From contig JAFAFZ010000148.1 of assembly GCA_023423215.1 (NCBI GenBank), positions 1 to 18,604 of the forward strand: a stretch of DNA of 18,604 nt, read 5' to 3'. The position numbers and the translations under genes are program-made. Shown in pieces: positions 1-7,357 of the stretch; the stretch's first letter is position 1, and each line of letters opens with the position of its first letter. The notes under the pieces are model-generated. The model ran no database searches. It was not told where the DNA came from and worked only from the letters and a program-made list of their open reading frames with translations. The DNA is from Actinomycetes bacterium. Lineage in GTDB: Bacteria > Actinomycetota > Acidimicrobiia > Acidimicrobiales > Microtrichaceae.

Positions 1-37
1 GCGGACGGTGGCCGCCCACGTCAGCCGCGTCGCCTGA
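1..37 (+). CDS. possible 3' end of an upstream gene
   Basis: Read from base 2, the frame gives eleven codons that all end in G or C, then TGA at 35-37; the peptide is RTVAAHVSRVA. The third-base bias matches the real genes of the window, and a perfect 6-bp hairpin starts directly after the stop, as expected at a gene end. The peptide superficially recalls the recognition helix of LuxR-type HTH domains (TVxxHVSRI), but such domains normally run about 20 residues further, so the likeness may be chance. Too short to name; it could also be non-coding. Confidence 0.35.
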   Translation, partial: RTVAAHVSRVA

Positions 38-53
38 GCCGGCGCCTGCCGGC
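38..53. terminator. GC hairpin, possible terminator
   Basis: GCCGGC-GCCT-GCCGGC forms a perfect 6-bp stem with a 4-nt loop, directly after the possible stop codon at 35-37. There is no T tract, so it would be an actinobacterial-type terminator or simply a GC-rich inverted repeat. The same stem sequence recurs at 4943-4958 in a convergent intergenic region. Confidence 0.4.
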
Positions 54-163
54 CGCTGCGGTCGGGCGCGCCACGATCGTCCGTACCAGCGGTCGCAGGA
101 CGACCAGGTCCACGCACGATCGATGCCGATCCGGCGCAGCGACGCACGCACCCGCTCCAACAC

Positions 164-210
164 CCTGTCCGCACTGGCGGAGACAGGTCGTCAGCGTCGA
201 CACTGGCGGA
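164..210. promoter_or_regulatory. hairpin and direct repeats upstream of ssuD
   Basis: A stem-loop at 164-187 pairs CCTGTC with GACAGG, then CGC with GCG, with loop ACTG and a 2-nt bulge. The decamer CACTGGCGGA occurs at 172-181, inside this hairpin, and again at 201-210, 29 bp apart and 54-83 bp before the ssuD start. This could be an operator pair or a leader structure; no clear -35/-10 pair was found. The rest of 54-263 shows no convincing gene. Confidence 0.3.
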
Positions 211-263
211 TCCACCGCGGGCCGCCGGTGACCTCTGCGCCGTCGATCAGGAGCACCCTCGAG

Positions 264-1418
264 ATGTCCGAGCTGAAGATCCACTGGTTCCTGCCCACGG
301 GCGGCGATTCGCGTGACGTGCTGCCCACGGGCGACGACGCGCACCGGCGTCCGCCGAGCCTCGAGTACCTGAGCCAGATCGCACGGGCCTGCGACGACCT
401 GGGGTTCGACGCCGTCCTCACGCCGTGTGGCACCGGCTGCGAGGACGCCTGGCTGGCGACCGCCCCGCTGATCCCGCTGACGAAGCGCCTCAAGTTCCTG
501 GTGGCGTTCCGCCCCGGCCTGCTGAACCCGACGCTCGCCGCGCAGATGGCCTCGACCTACCAGCGCATGTCCGGCGGCCGCATGCTCATCAACATCGTGA
601 TCGGCGCCGAGGACACCGAGCTCGCGCGCTTCGGCGACTTCACCCCCAAGGACGAGCGCTACCGGCGTGGCGGTGAGTTCCTCGAGATCGTGCGCGGCGC
701 GTGGGGCGACGAACCCTTCGACTTCGAGGGCGACCACTTCACGGTGACCGGCGCGACCACGCGGACGTCGCCGACGCTCCCGCCGAAGATCTACTTCGGC
801 GGTGCCTCGCCGGCCGCCGAGGACGTCGCGGCCGAGCAGGTCGACGTGTACCTGGCCTGGGGCGAGCCCCCGGCGATGGTCGGCGAGCGCGTCGAGCGCA
901 TGCGTGCCAAGGCCGCCGCGGCGGACCGTCCGGCCGATCGCCCCCTCACCTACGGCATCCGCTTCCACGTCATCACCCGAGACACCTCCGAGGAGGCGTG
1001 GGCCGAGGCCGAGCGCCTGCTCGCCGGGATCGATCCGGTGGCGGTCGCCGCGGCGAAGGCCGACTTCGCCGAGACCCGCTCCGAGGGCCAGAAGCGCATG
1101 GCCGAGCTGACCGCCGCGGCGGCTGGCGACGGCGTGCCGAGCGACGCCCGCGCGCTCGAGATCTACCCGAACCTCTGGTCCGGCGTCGGCCTGGTGCGCG
1201 GCGGCGCCGGCACTGCGCTCGTCGGCAGCCACGAAGAGGTCGCGGACCGCATCGAGGAGTACCACTCGGTCGGCTTCGACGAGTTCATCCTGTCGGGCTA
1301 CCCGCACCTGGAAGAGGCCTACGCCACCGGCGAGGGCCTGCTCCCCGAGCTGCGCCGGCGCAAGCTGATCGACCCCCTCCCGGGTGACGCCGCCGACCCG
1401 ACGTTCTCGTTCCGCTGA
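264..1418 (+). CDS. ssuD: SsuD-type FMNH2-dependent alkanesulfonate monooxygenase
   Basis: Luciferase-like (LLM class) TIM-barrel flavoenzyme of 384 aa; E. coli SsuD is 381. SsuD uses FMNH2 and O2 to split C1-C10 alkanesulfonates into an aldehyde and sulfite in the cytosol. Family-specific blocks are visible: GCEDAW (Cys59, aligning with Cys54 of E. coli SsuD), YFGGASPAA (178-186), VDVYLAWGEPP (193-203), GIRFHVI (His235), LVRGGAGTALVG (Arg312) and LSGYPHLEEAY (Tyr346); these correspond to the studied Cys/His/Arg/Tyr active-site residues. The N-terminal THGD of the E. coli enzyme is TGGD here. The ATG at 264 was chosen because AGGAG (249-253) lies 10 nt upstream and homology begins at MSELKIHWFLP; the frame stays open back to 123 without family sequence. 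The amidotransferase follows after 28 nt, probably in the same transcript. No SsuE reductase or SsuABC transporter is in the window. Another LLM-family substrate is possible but less likely. Confidence 0.88.
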   Translation: MSELKIHWFLPTGGDSRDVLPTGDDAHRRPPSLEYLSQIARACDDLGFDAVLTPCGTGCEDAWLATAPLIPLTKRLKFLVAFRPGLLNPTLAAQMASTYQRMSGGRMLINIVIGAEDTELARFGDFTPKDERYRRGGEFLEIVRGAWGDEPFDFEGDHFTVTGATTRTSPTLPPKIYFGGASPAAEDVAAEQVDVYLAWGEPPAMVGERVERMRAKAAAADRPADRPLTYGIRFHVITRDTSEEAWAEAERLLAGIDPVAVAAAKADFAETRSEGQKRMAELTAAAAGDGVPSDARALEIYPNLWSGVGLVRGGAGTALVGSHEEVADRIEEYHSVGFDEFILSGYPHLEEAYATGEGLLPELRRRKLIDPLPGDAADPTFSFR

Positions 1419-1446
1419 GCCCGACGGCCCGACGCACGACCGAGCG

Positions 1447-2154
1447 ATGACGACCGGACTGCTGCTCTGCGACCACCTCGACCCCGACGTCGTCGCGGTC
1501 ACGGGTGACTACACCGACCTCTACCCGGCGGTGTTCGACCCGGTGGGCGTCGACCTGCGCGTCTACGAGGTCACCGCCGGCGAGCTGCCCGACTCGGTCG
1601 ACGAGTGCGACGGGTGGATCGTGTCCGGCTCACGGCGCTCGGCCTACGAGGACGAGGGGTGGATCGACGAGCTCTCGGGGTTCATCCGCACGGCCGCCGA
1701 GCAGCGTCGGCCGCAGGTCGGCATCTGCTTCGGCCACCAGCTCATCGCGCGCAGCCTCGGCGGCGAGGTCCGCAAGGCGGACGTCGGCTGGGGCGTCGGC
1801 GCGAAGGAGTTCGAGGTCGTCGCGGCCGCGCCGTGGATGGACCCCACGGCGGACGCGTTCCGCATCCTGATGAGCCACCAGGACCAGGTCGTCGCGCTGC
1901 CCGAGGGCGCCGAGGTGCTCGCTCGTGCGGACTACTGCCCCGTCGGCGCCTACCGCATCGACGACCACGTGTTCTGCGTGCAGGGCCACCCCGAGTTCGT
2001 GCCGCAGCTCAGCCGGACGCTCATCACCAAGCGACGCCCGGCGCTGGGCGACCAGGACGCGGACGAAGGCCTGGCGTCGCTGGAGCAGCCCGTCGACCAC
2101 GCGCTCGTCACCGGCTGGATCGCCCGCTTCCTGGACCTGAGCCCGGACCGCTGA
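1447..2154 (+). CDS. stand-alone class I glutamine amidotransferase
   Basis: A 235-aa single-domain class I (triad) glutamine amidotransferase fold. The nucleophile elbow is GICFGHQ with Cys94, and the GHPEF motif supplies His181 and Glu183; MSHQDQV (142-148) is the usual conserved loop. The CFGHQ form places it with GuaA-type/GMP-synthase-like proteins, a group that includes plant gamma-glutamyl peptidases, rather than with PuuD (peptidase C26). With no synthetase partner domain it probably hydrolyses or transfers a gamma-glutamyl group of an unknown substrate. The ATG at 1447 was chosen because similarity begins at MTTGLLLCDH; no good Shine-Dalgarno is visible, and an in-frame GTG at 1384 would overlap ssuD. 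It follows ssuD by 28 nt, suggesting co-transcription. The substrate cannot be told from sequence. Confidence 0.82.
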   Translation: MTTGLLLCDHLDPDVVAVTGDYTDLYPAVFDPVGVDLRVYEVTAGELPDSVDECDGWIVSGSRRSAYEDEGWIDELSGFIRTAAEQRRPQVGICFGHQLIARSLGGEVRKADVGWGVGAKEFEVVAAAPWMDPTADAFRILMSHQDQVVALPEGAEVLARADYCPVGAYRIDDHVFCVQGHPEFVPQLSRTLITKRRPALGDQDADEGLASLEQPVDHALVTGWIARFLDLSPDR

Positions 2155-2202
2155 GCCTCGACCGCTGACGCCACGCCGCCCCGCCGCCGGCCCGGGCCGA
2201 TC

Positions 2203-2226
2203 GACGCCGACGCCGACGCCGACGCC
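2203..2226. repeat. hexanucleotide tandem repeat (GACGCC)x4
   Basis: Four perfect copies of GACGCC in the 189-bp gap between the amidotransferase and the aminotransferase, just after a 12-bp palindrome CGGCCCGGGCCG (2188-2199). A unit of this kind can change copy number by slippage. It is too far upstream of the next start to alter reading frame. Confidence 0.7.
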
Positions 2227-2243
2227 CGGGCGAGCCTCATCGA

Positions 2244-2315
2244 CGTCGTGATTCGAAGCGAACGACGGGTTCCGCCACGATGTGCCTTGAAACGGCGGGT
2301 CGGGAGGACGAACAT
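2244..2315 (+). promoter_or_regulatory. putative promoter/operator region for aminotransferase
   Basis: An inverted repeat CGTCGT (2244-2249) / ACGACG (2262-2267) encloses TTCGAA. Downstream, TTGAAA (2287-2292) resembles a -35 box, with GAACAT (2310-2315) 17 bp further on as a weak -10. The assignment rests on spacing and consensus only. GGGAGG at 2302-2307 could serve as a Shine-Dalgarno for an alternative GTG start at 2317. Confidence 0.3.
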
Positions 2316-2343
2316 CGTGGTATCCCTCAACGGCGAGGACGAC

Positions 2344-3804
2344 ATGACGGACATCGCGGATCGACCGACGACCACCACCCCGGGAGCACGGGAGGAGGTG
2401 GACCGGTCGAACGGCACCCGCCCCGTCCCACACCCCGACGGCGAACGGCTCGAGGAGCTCGCCCGACGCCACCTCTGGATGCACTTCTCGCGCATGGGGC
2501 ACTTCCAGCACGCCGAGGTGCCGACGATCGTGCGCGGCGACGGCTGCCACGTGTGGGACCAGCACGGGCGGCAGTACCTGGACGGTCTGTCGGGGCTGTT
2601 CGTCAGCCAGATCGGCTACGGCCGACGTGAGCTGGCCGACATCGCCGCGCAGCAGGCCGAGACGCTGCACTACTTCCCCGTGTGGAGCTACGCCCACCCA
2701 CCGGCGATCGAGCTCGCCGCACGGCTCGCCGAGCTGGCGCCGGGCGAGCTGAACCGGGTGTTCTTCACCGTGTCGGGCTCCGAGGCGGTCGAGAGCGCGC
2801 TCAAGCTGGCCCGTCAGTACCACCGGGTGATGGGCGAGCCCGGCCGCTACAAGGTCATCTCCCGTGCGACGGCGTACCACGGCGTGTCGCTCGGCGCGCT
2901 GGCCATCACCGGCGTGCCCGCGCTGCGGACCCCGTTCGAGCCGATGCCCGGCGGCTTCCCGAAGGTGCCGAACACCAACCAGTACCGCCCGGCGTTCCCC
3001 GGGCTCGAGGGCGAGGCGCTCACCGACGCGCTGGTCGCGTCGCTCGAGCAGGCGATCCTGACCGAGGGGCCCGAGACCGTCGCTGCGGTGTTCATGGAGC
3101 CGATGCAGAACGCCGGCGGCTGCCTCACCCCGCCGACGTCGAGCTACTTCCCGAAGGTGCGAGAGGTGTGCGACCGCCACGGCGTGCTCCTCGTGTCGGA
3201 CGAGGTGATCTGCGCGTTCGGACGACTCGGCACCATGTTCGGCTGCGAGCGCTACGGCTACGAGCCCGACATCATCACCGTCGCGAAGGGGCTGACGTCG
3301 GGCTACTCGCCGCTCGGCGCGGCGATCTGCTCGGACCGGCTCATCGAGCCGTTCCTCTCGGACGAGCGGGCCGCGTTCGCGCACGGCATCACCTTCGGCG
3401 GCCACCCCGTGAGCTGCGCGGTCGGTCTGGCCAACCTGGACGTCATGGCCCGCGAGTCCGTCGTCGCGAACGTGGCAGCGCACGAGGGGTACTTCGGCGA
3501 GCTGCTCGCCGGACTGCGCGACCTCCGCATCGTCGGCGACACGCGCGGCGACGGCTACTTCCGCGCGATCGAGCTGGTGAAGGACGCCGAGACCAAGGAG
3601 CGCTTCAGCCGTGACGAGGTCGAACGTCTGCTGCGTGGCACCATCGCTCCACGCATGTACGAGCTCGGACTGATCGCACGGGTGGACGACCGGGGTGACC
3701 CCGTCATCCAGTTCGCCCCGCCGCTCATCGCTGGTCGCGCCGAGCTCGAGCAGATCGCCGAGACCATGCGCACGGTGCTCACGGAGGCGTCCGCGTCCGT
3801 CTGA
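2344..3804 (+). CDS. class III PLP aminotransferase (omega-amino acid/taurine:pyruvate type)
   Basis: A 486-aa fold-type I PLP enzyme of aminotransferase class III. Visible are SGSEAVESALK (144-154, phosphate-binding region), AYHG, LVSDEVICAFGR with Asp286 for the PLP ring nitrogen, and TVAKGLTSGYSPLGA with Schiff-base Lys315. The opening HLWMHFSRMGHF and the overall run resemble, from memory, actinobacterial proteins such as M. tuberculosis Rv3329 and the omega-amino acid:pyruvate or taurine:pyruvate transaminases. The reaction would move an amino group from an omega-amine or taurine to pyruvate, giving alanine. Alanine dehydrogenase follows after 26 nt and would recycle that alanine, which supports pyruvate as acceptor. 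The ATG at 2344 has GAGG 5 nt upstream; a GTG at 2317 with GGGAGG 9 nt upstream is a serious alternative adding nine residues. The donor is unproven. Confidence 0.85.
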   Translation: MTDIADRPTTTTPGAREEVDRSNGTRPVPHPDGERLEELARRHLWMHFSRMGHFQHAEVPTIVRGDGCHVWDQHGRQYLDGLSGLFVSQIGYGRRELADIAAQQAETLHYFPVWSYAHPPAIELAARLAELAPGELNRVFFTVSGSEAVESALKLARQYHRVMGEPGRYKVISRATAYHGVSLGALAITGVPALRTPFEPMPGGFPKVPNTNQYRPAFPGLEGEALTDALVASLEQAILTEGPETVAAVFMEPMQNAGGCLTPPTSSYFPKVREVCDRHGVLLVSDEVICAFGRLGTMFGCERYGYEPDIITVAKGLTSGYSPLGAAICSDRLIEPFLSDERAAFAHGITFGGHPVSCAVGLANLDVMARESVVANVAAHEGYFGELLAGLRDLRIVGDTRGDGYFRAIELVKDAETKERFSRDEVERLLRGTIAPRMYELGLIARVDDRGDPVIQFAPPLIAGRAELEQIAETMRTVLTEASASV

Positions 3805-3830
3805 CCGTCCGCTCGCCCAGAGGGGGACCC

Positions 3831-4937
3831 ATGACATCGCTCATCGTCGGTGTACCGGCCGAGATCAAGGACCACGAGTTCCGCGTGGCGATCACACCGG
3901 ACGGGGTGCGCGAGCTGCACCAGCACGGGGTCGACGTGCTGGTCCAGGCGGGGGCGGGGATCCACTCCTCGATCAGCGACGACGAGTTCGACCGGGCCGG
4001 CGCCAAGATCATCGACACTGCGGAAGAGGTCTGGGATCGCGCCGGCATCGTCTGCAAGGTCAAGGAGCCTCAGCCGAGCGAGTACCGCTACTTCCGCGAC
4101 GACCTGGTGCTGTTCACGTACCTGCACCTGGCCGCGTACCCCGAGGTGGCGACCGCCCTGCTCGAGCACGGGGTCACCGGCGTCGCGTACGAGACCGTGC
4201 AGGAGCCCGACGGGTCGCTGCCGCTGCTGGCGCCGATGTCCGAGGTGGCCGGCCGCATGGCGACCCAGATCGGCGCCCACTTCCTGGAGCGTGCGCACGG
4301 CGGACGCGGCGTGCTGCTCGGCGGCGCGCCCGGGGTGCGGCCCGGACGGGTCGTCGTGATCGGCGCGGGCAACGTCGGCTGGAACGCTGCGTGGATCGCG
4401 GCGGGCATGGAGGCCGAGGTCCTCCTCCTGGACAAGGACCTGGACCGGCTGCGCTGGGTCGACCAGATCCACCGCGGCCGCATCATGACCCTGGCCTCGA
4501 ACCGCGGCGCGGTCGAGCGCGCGGTCGCCGAGGCCGACCTGGTGATCGGCGCCGTGCTCGTCGCGGGCGGCCGTGCACCGACGGTCGTGACCGAGGACAT
4601 GGTCGTCGGCATGAAGGACCGCTCGGTCATCGTCGACGTCGCGATCGACCAGGGCGGCTGCGTCGCCACGATCCACGAGACGACCCACTCCGAGCCCACC
4701 TACGTGCTGCACGACGTCGTGCACTACGCGGTCGGCAACATCCCCGGCGCCGTCCCGCACACCTCGACGTACGCGCTGACGAACGCGACGCTCCCCTACC
4801 TGCTCGAGCTGGCGCTGCAGGGCACCGCCGCCGTGCTGGACGACTCGCCGCTCGCCGGTGGGCTCAACACCTACCGCGGCGGCGTGCCGCATCCGACGGT
4901 CGCCCACGCCCTGGGCGTCGCGCCCACGGAGATCTGA
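3831..4937 (+). CDS. ald: alanine dehydrogenase
   Basis: A 368-aa NAD-dependent L-alanine dehydrogenase, the family's usual size, interconverting alanine and pyruvate plus ammonium in the cytosol. All key residues of the M. tuberculosis enzyme are present: Arg18 (HEFRVAITP), Lys78 (KVKEP), His99 (TYLHLA) and Asp273 (AIDQGG). The Rossmann motif VVVIGAGNVG lies near 174-183, and TSTYALTNATLPY is the characteristic C-terminal block. The ATG at 3831 is preceded by AGGGGG (3821-3826). It lies 26 nt after the aminotransferase, so the two are probably co-transcribed; together they would deaminate an amine with net NADH and ammonium production. A GC hairpin follows the stop. Confidence 0.95.
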   Translation: MTSLIVGVPAEIKDHEFRVAITPDGVRELHQHGVDVLVQAGAGIHSSISDDEFDRAGAKIIDTAEEVWDRAGIVCKVKEPQPSEYRYFRDDLVLFTYLHLAAYPEVATALLEHGVTGVAYETVQEPDGSLPLLAPMSEVAGRMATQIGAHFLERAHGGRGVLLGGAPGVRPGRVVVIGAGNVGWNAAWIAAGMEAEVLLLDKDLDRLRWVDQIHRGRIMTLASNRGAVERAVAEADLVIGAVLVAGGRAPTVVTEDMVVGMKDRSVIVDVAIDQGGCVATIHETTHSEPTYVLHDVVHYAVGNIPGAVPHTSTYALTNATLPYLLELALQGTAAVLDDSPLAGGLNTYRGGVPHPTVAHALGVAPTEI

Positions 4938-4942
4938 CCGCA

Positions 4943-4958
4943 GCCGGCAGCGGCCGGC
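4943..4958. terminator. GC hairpin between convergent ald and sulfatase
   Basis: GCCGGC-AGCG-GCCGGC makes a perfect 6-bp stem with a 4-nt loop in the 43-bp gap between two convergent genes, 6 nt past the ald stop and about 23 nt past the sulfatase stop. Its symmetry allows use in both directions. There is no T run. Confidence 0.5.
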
Positions 4959-4980
4959 GCGGCCGATCGAGCGGACGGCG

Positions 4981-7254
4981 TCAGTCCGGGACGAGCAGGT
5001 CCATGATGCCGAGCGGCTCGTGGTCGTCCGCGAGCTCGACGGTGACGGTGCCGAGCCGACCCTGGAACGTGAACGGCGCGGCGTAGTTGGGGCTGGCGGG
5101 CGACTGCGTGTCCGAGCCGACCTGGAACCCGCCGGTCGAGCCCACGACGCCGAGCGTGCGCGGCACGCCGATCGAGCCGACGGCCTCGCCGTCGACCAGC
5201 AGCGTCACCTCGCCCCGCAGCGTGCCGCCGCGGTCGAAGCGCAGCGCCAGCTCGGACGTCCCGGTCGGTGCCGGCGCGTCCGACACCAGCCGCGTGCGGT
5301 CACCGGCGTGGTCGTACTCGAACACCACGTGGTCGTCCTGCACGTACCAGGCGTAGCCGCCGCCGACGCCGCCGTGCGCGACGAGCACGCCCTCGTCGCC
5401 CGCGTCGCGTTCGACCTGCGCACGCAGCTCGAACGAGCGGTTCTGCACGGCCGGCACCCCGATCGGCGGCACCCGCGTGGCACCGGGCGGAAACCGGAAC
5501 GAGGTCTGGCGTCGCACCGTGCCCGGCGGCCCCGGCGCGGCGAGGCGCTCGACCAGGCGGTCGTCGAGCGGCAGCACGCCGAAGCGCTCGGCCTCGTCCC
5601 ACCACTGCTCGACGAGCGACTTCAGCCGGTCGGGCTCGTCCGACGCCAGGTCGTGCAGCTCCGCGAAGTCCTCGTCCAGGTGGTAGAGCTCCCACACGTC
5701 GTCCTCGAACGGGGTGGACGGGAAGTGGAAGGTGACCGCCTTCCACCCGTCCGAGTAGATGCCGCGGTGCCCGCCCATCTCGAAGTACTGCCGCCGGGGC
5801 CGCGGTGCCTCGTCGCCCGCCAGGCCGTCGACGAAGCTCGCCCCGTGGACCGGCAGCTGCTCGATGCCACGACGCTGCTCGGGTGCCTGGAGCCGGAGCA
5901 GCTCGAGCACCGTCGGGTAGACGTCGATGACGTGCTGGAAGCGGCTGCGGATGCCGCCCGCGTCCGCGATGCCGGCGGGCCAGTGCACGATCAAGGGGTC
6001 GCGCACACCGCCCTCGTGGGTGTTGCCCTTGTAGCGGCGCAGCGGCGTGTTCGACACCTGCGCCCAGCCCGTCGGGTACGCGGGTTGCACCGTCGGGCCG
6101 CCGATCTCGTCCAGGCGCTCGAGCCCGGACGCCAGGTCCGTCGGCAGGACGTTGAAGAAGCGGGAGAAGTTGAGGTAGCCCGAGGGTCCGCCCTCCTGGC
6201 TGGCACCGTTGTCCGAGAGCAGCACGACGATCGTGTTCTCGAGGCGACCGACGGACGCCAGTAACTCGACCAGCCGACCGATCTGGTCGTCGGTGTGGTC
6301 CAGGAACGCGGCGTACGCCTCCTGCAGGCGCGCGGCGAAGCGCTGCTCGCCCCCGGACAGCTCGTCCCACGCGGACACGCCCTCGTTGCGTGGCGACAGC
6401 TCCGTCCCGGCCGGCACGATGCCGAGCTCCTGCTGGCGGGCGAAGCGCGCGGCGCGGACCTCGTCCCACCCTGCGTCGTAGCGACCGCGGTACTTCTCGA
6501 GGTACGGCGCCGGCGCCTGGAGCGGCCAGTGGCACGCCCCGAACGAGAGGTTCAGGTAGAAGGGCCGCTCGGGCGCCAGGGCGACGTGGTCGGTCACGAA
6601 CGAGATCGCCTGGTCCACCAGGTCCTCGCTCAGGTGGTAGCCGTCCTCGGGCCGCCCGGGCGTGGGGACGTACGAGTTGTCCCGCACGAGCTCGGGGAAG
6701 TACTGGTCGGTGTAGCCGGCCAGGAACCCGTAGAAGCGGTCGAAGCCCTTGCCCAGCGGCCAGTTGTGGAACGGCCCGGCCTGCGTCGTCTCCTGCGGCG
6801 GCGCCAGGTGCCACTTGCCCACCGCGAACGTCGCGAACCCCTCGTCCGAGAGGACCTCGGCCAGCGTCGCCGCCTCGGGTGTGATGCGACTGCGTGAGTT
6901 CGGGAAGCCGGTGTCCCACTCGGCGACCATCGACATGCCGACGCTGTGGTGGTTGCGACCGGTCAGCAGGCACGCGCGAGAGGGCGAGCACAGCGTCGTG
7001 GTGTGGAAGCCCGTGTAGCGCAGACCGCCCGCGGCCAGGCCGTCGATGTTCGGCGTGTCGACCTCGGAGCCGTAGCAACCGAAGTCGGCGAACCCCACGT
7101 CGTCGAGCACGACGACCACGACGTTCGGCGTCGCCGCGCCGACGCTCGGCTCGGGCCACCACGGCGTCGACTCCGCCGCCGTGCGGCCGAGCACCGCCTC
7201 GTCCGGTCGACCGGCCTCTCGGGCTGCGTCGTGGGAACCCGTCGCGTCGTGCAT
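4981..7254 (-). CDS. Cys-type arylsulfatase with C-terminal LamG-like domain
   Basis: A type I sulfatase of 757 aa. The formylglycine signature is CSPSRA with Cys89, followed by LLTGR. Metal-ligand motifs are LDD (Asp51-Asp52) and SDNG (Asp348-Asn349); GKWHL (147-151), CHWPL (His242) and YKGNTHEGGVR complete the active site. It should hydrolyse sulfate esters to alcohol and sulfate once Cys89 is oxidised by a formylglycine-generating enzyme, which is not in the window. Residues from about 590 to the end (GVLVAHGG, YAWYVQDD, LLVDGEAVG, GGFQVGSD) look like a concanavalin/LamG beta-sandwich, as in large mycobacterial sulfatases. No signal peptide is seen, so a cytosolic location is inferred. The ATG at 7254 was chosen over a GTG at 7263 because GGAAGG lies 9 nt before it, whereas that site would abut the GTG. 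It lies 103 bp downstream of the MFS gene on the same strand. Confidence 0.92.
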   Translation of the reverse strand: MHDATGSHDAAREAGRPDEAVLGRTAAESTPWWPEPSVGAATPNVVVVVLDDVGFADFGCYGSEVDTPNIDGLAAGGLRYTGFHTTTLCSPSRACLLTGRNHHSVGMSMVAEWDTGFPNSRSRITPEAATLAEVLSDEGFATFAVGKWHLAPPQETTQAGPFHNWPLGKGFDRFYGFLAGYTDQYFPELVRDNSYVPTPGRPEDGYHLSEDLVDQAISFVTDHVALAPERPFYLNLSFGACHWPLQAPAPYLEKYRGRYDAGWDEVRAARFARQQELGIVPAGTELSPRNEGVSAWDELSGGEQRFAARLQEAYAAFLDHTDDQIGRLVELLASVGRLENTIVVLLSDNGASQEGGPSGYLNFSRFFNVLPTDLASGLERLDEIGGPTVQPAYPTGWAQVSNTPLRRYKGNTHEGGVRDPLIVHWPAGIADAGGIRSRFQHVIDVYPTVLELLRLQAPEQRRGIEQLPVHGASFVDGLAGDEAPRPRRQYFEMGGHRGIYSDGWKAVTFHFPSTPFEDDVWELYHLDEDFAELHDLASDEPDRLKSLVEQWWDEAERFGVLPLDDRLVERLAAPGPPGTVRRQTSFRFPPGATRVPPIGVPAVQNRSFELRAQVERDAGDEGVLVAHGGVGGGYAWYVQDDHVVFEYDHAGDRTRLVSDAPAPTGTSELALRFDRGGTLRGEVTLLVDGEAVGSIGVPRTLGVVGSTGGFQVGSDTQSPASPNYAAPFTFQGRLGTVTVELADDHEPLGIMDLLVPD

Positions 7255-7316
7255 GTGCGTCACCCTTCCACCGCGCGCCGCCGTCGCGTCGGGCTGATGC
7301 GGTTCCCGGACGATAC

Positions 7317-7333
7317 CTGACCAAGTCGATCAG
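7317..7333. promoter_or_regulatory. imperfect palindrome upstream of sulfatase
   Basis: A 17-bp imperfect palindrome (6 of 8 pairs match; outer CTGA/TCAG) lies 63-79 bp upstream of the sulfatase ATG, between the MFS stop and the sulfatase. It is a possible site for a dimeric repressor. This local stretch is AT-richer than its surroundings, as promoters often are, but no consensus -35/-10 pair could be fixed. Confidence 0.25.
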
Positions 7334-7357
7334 AATTGCCCGATGGATGCCGGTCGC

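Noticed and set aside
21..1502. Long reverse-strand open frame (493 codons) opposite ssuD
   Set aside because: Arg/Gly/Val-rich low-information translation with no family motifs; it is the antisense shadow of a clear SsuD gene in GC-rich DNA.
2188..2199. 12-bp palindrome CGGCCCGGGCCG as a terminator after the amidotransferase
   Set aside because: Perfect palindrome without a loop; a hairpin would lose its central pairs, and such palindromes are expected in GC-rich DNA.
1630..3837. Reverse-strand open frame of 735 codons
   Set aside because: Runs antisense to both the amidotransferase and the aminotransferase, which carry complete active sites; no motif of its own.
4858..6264. Forward open frame of 468 codons opposite the sulfatase
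   Set aside because: Composition is Arg/Ala/Gly/Val noise with no motif, and it overlaps the 3' end of ald; the reverse strand encodes an intact sulfatase.
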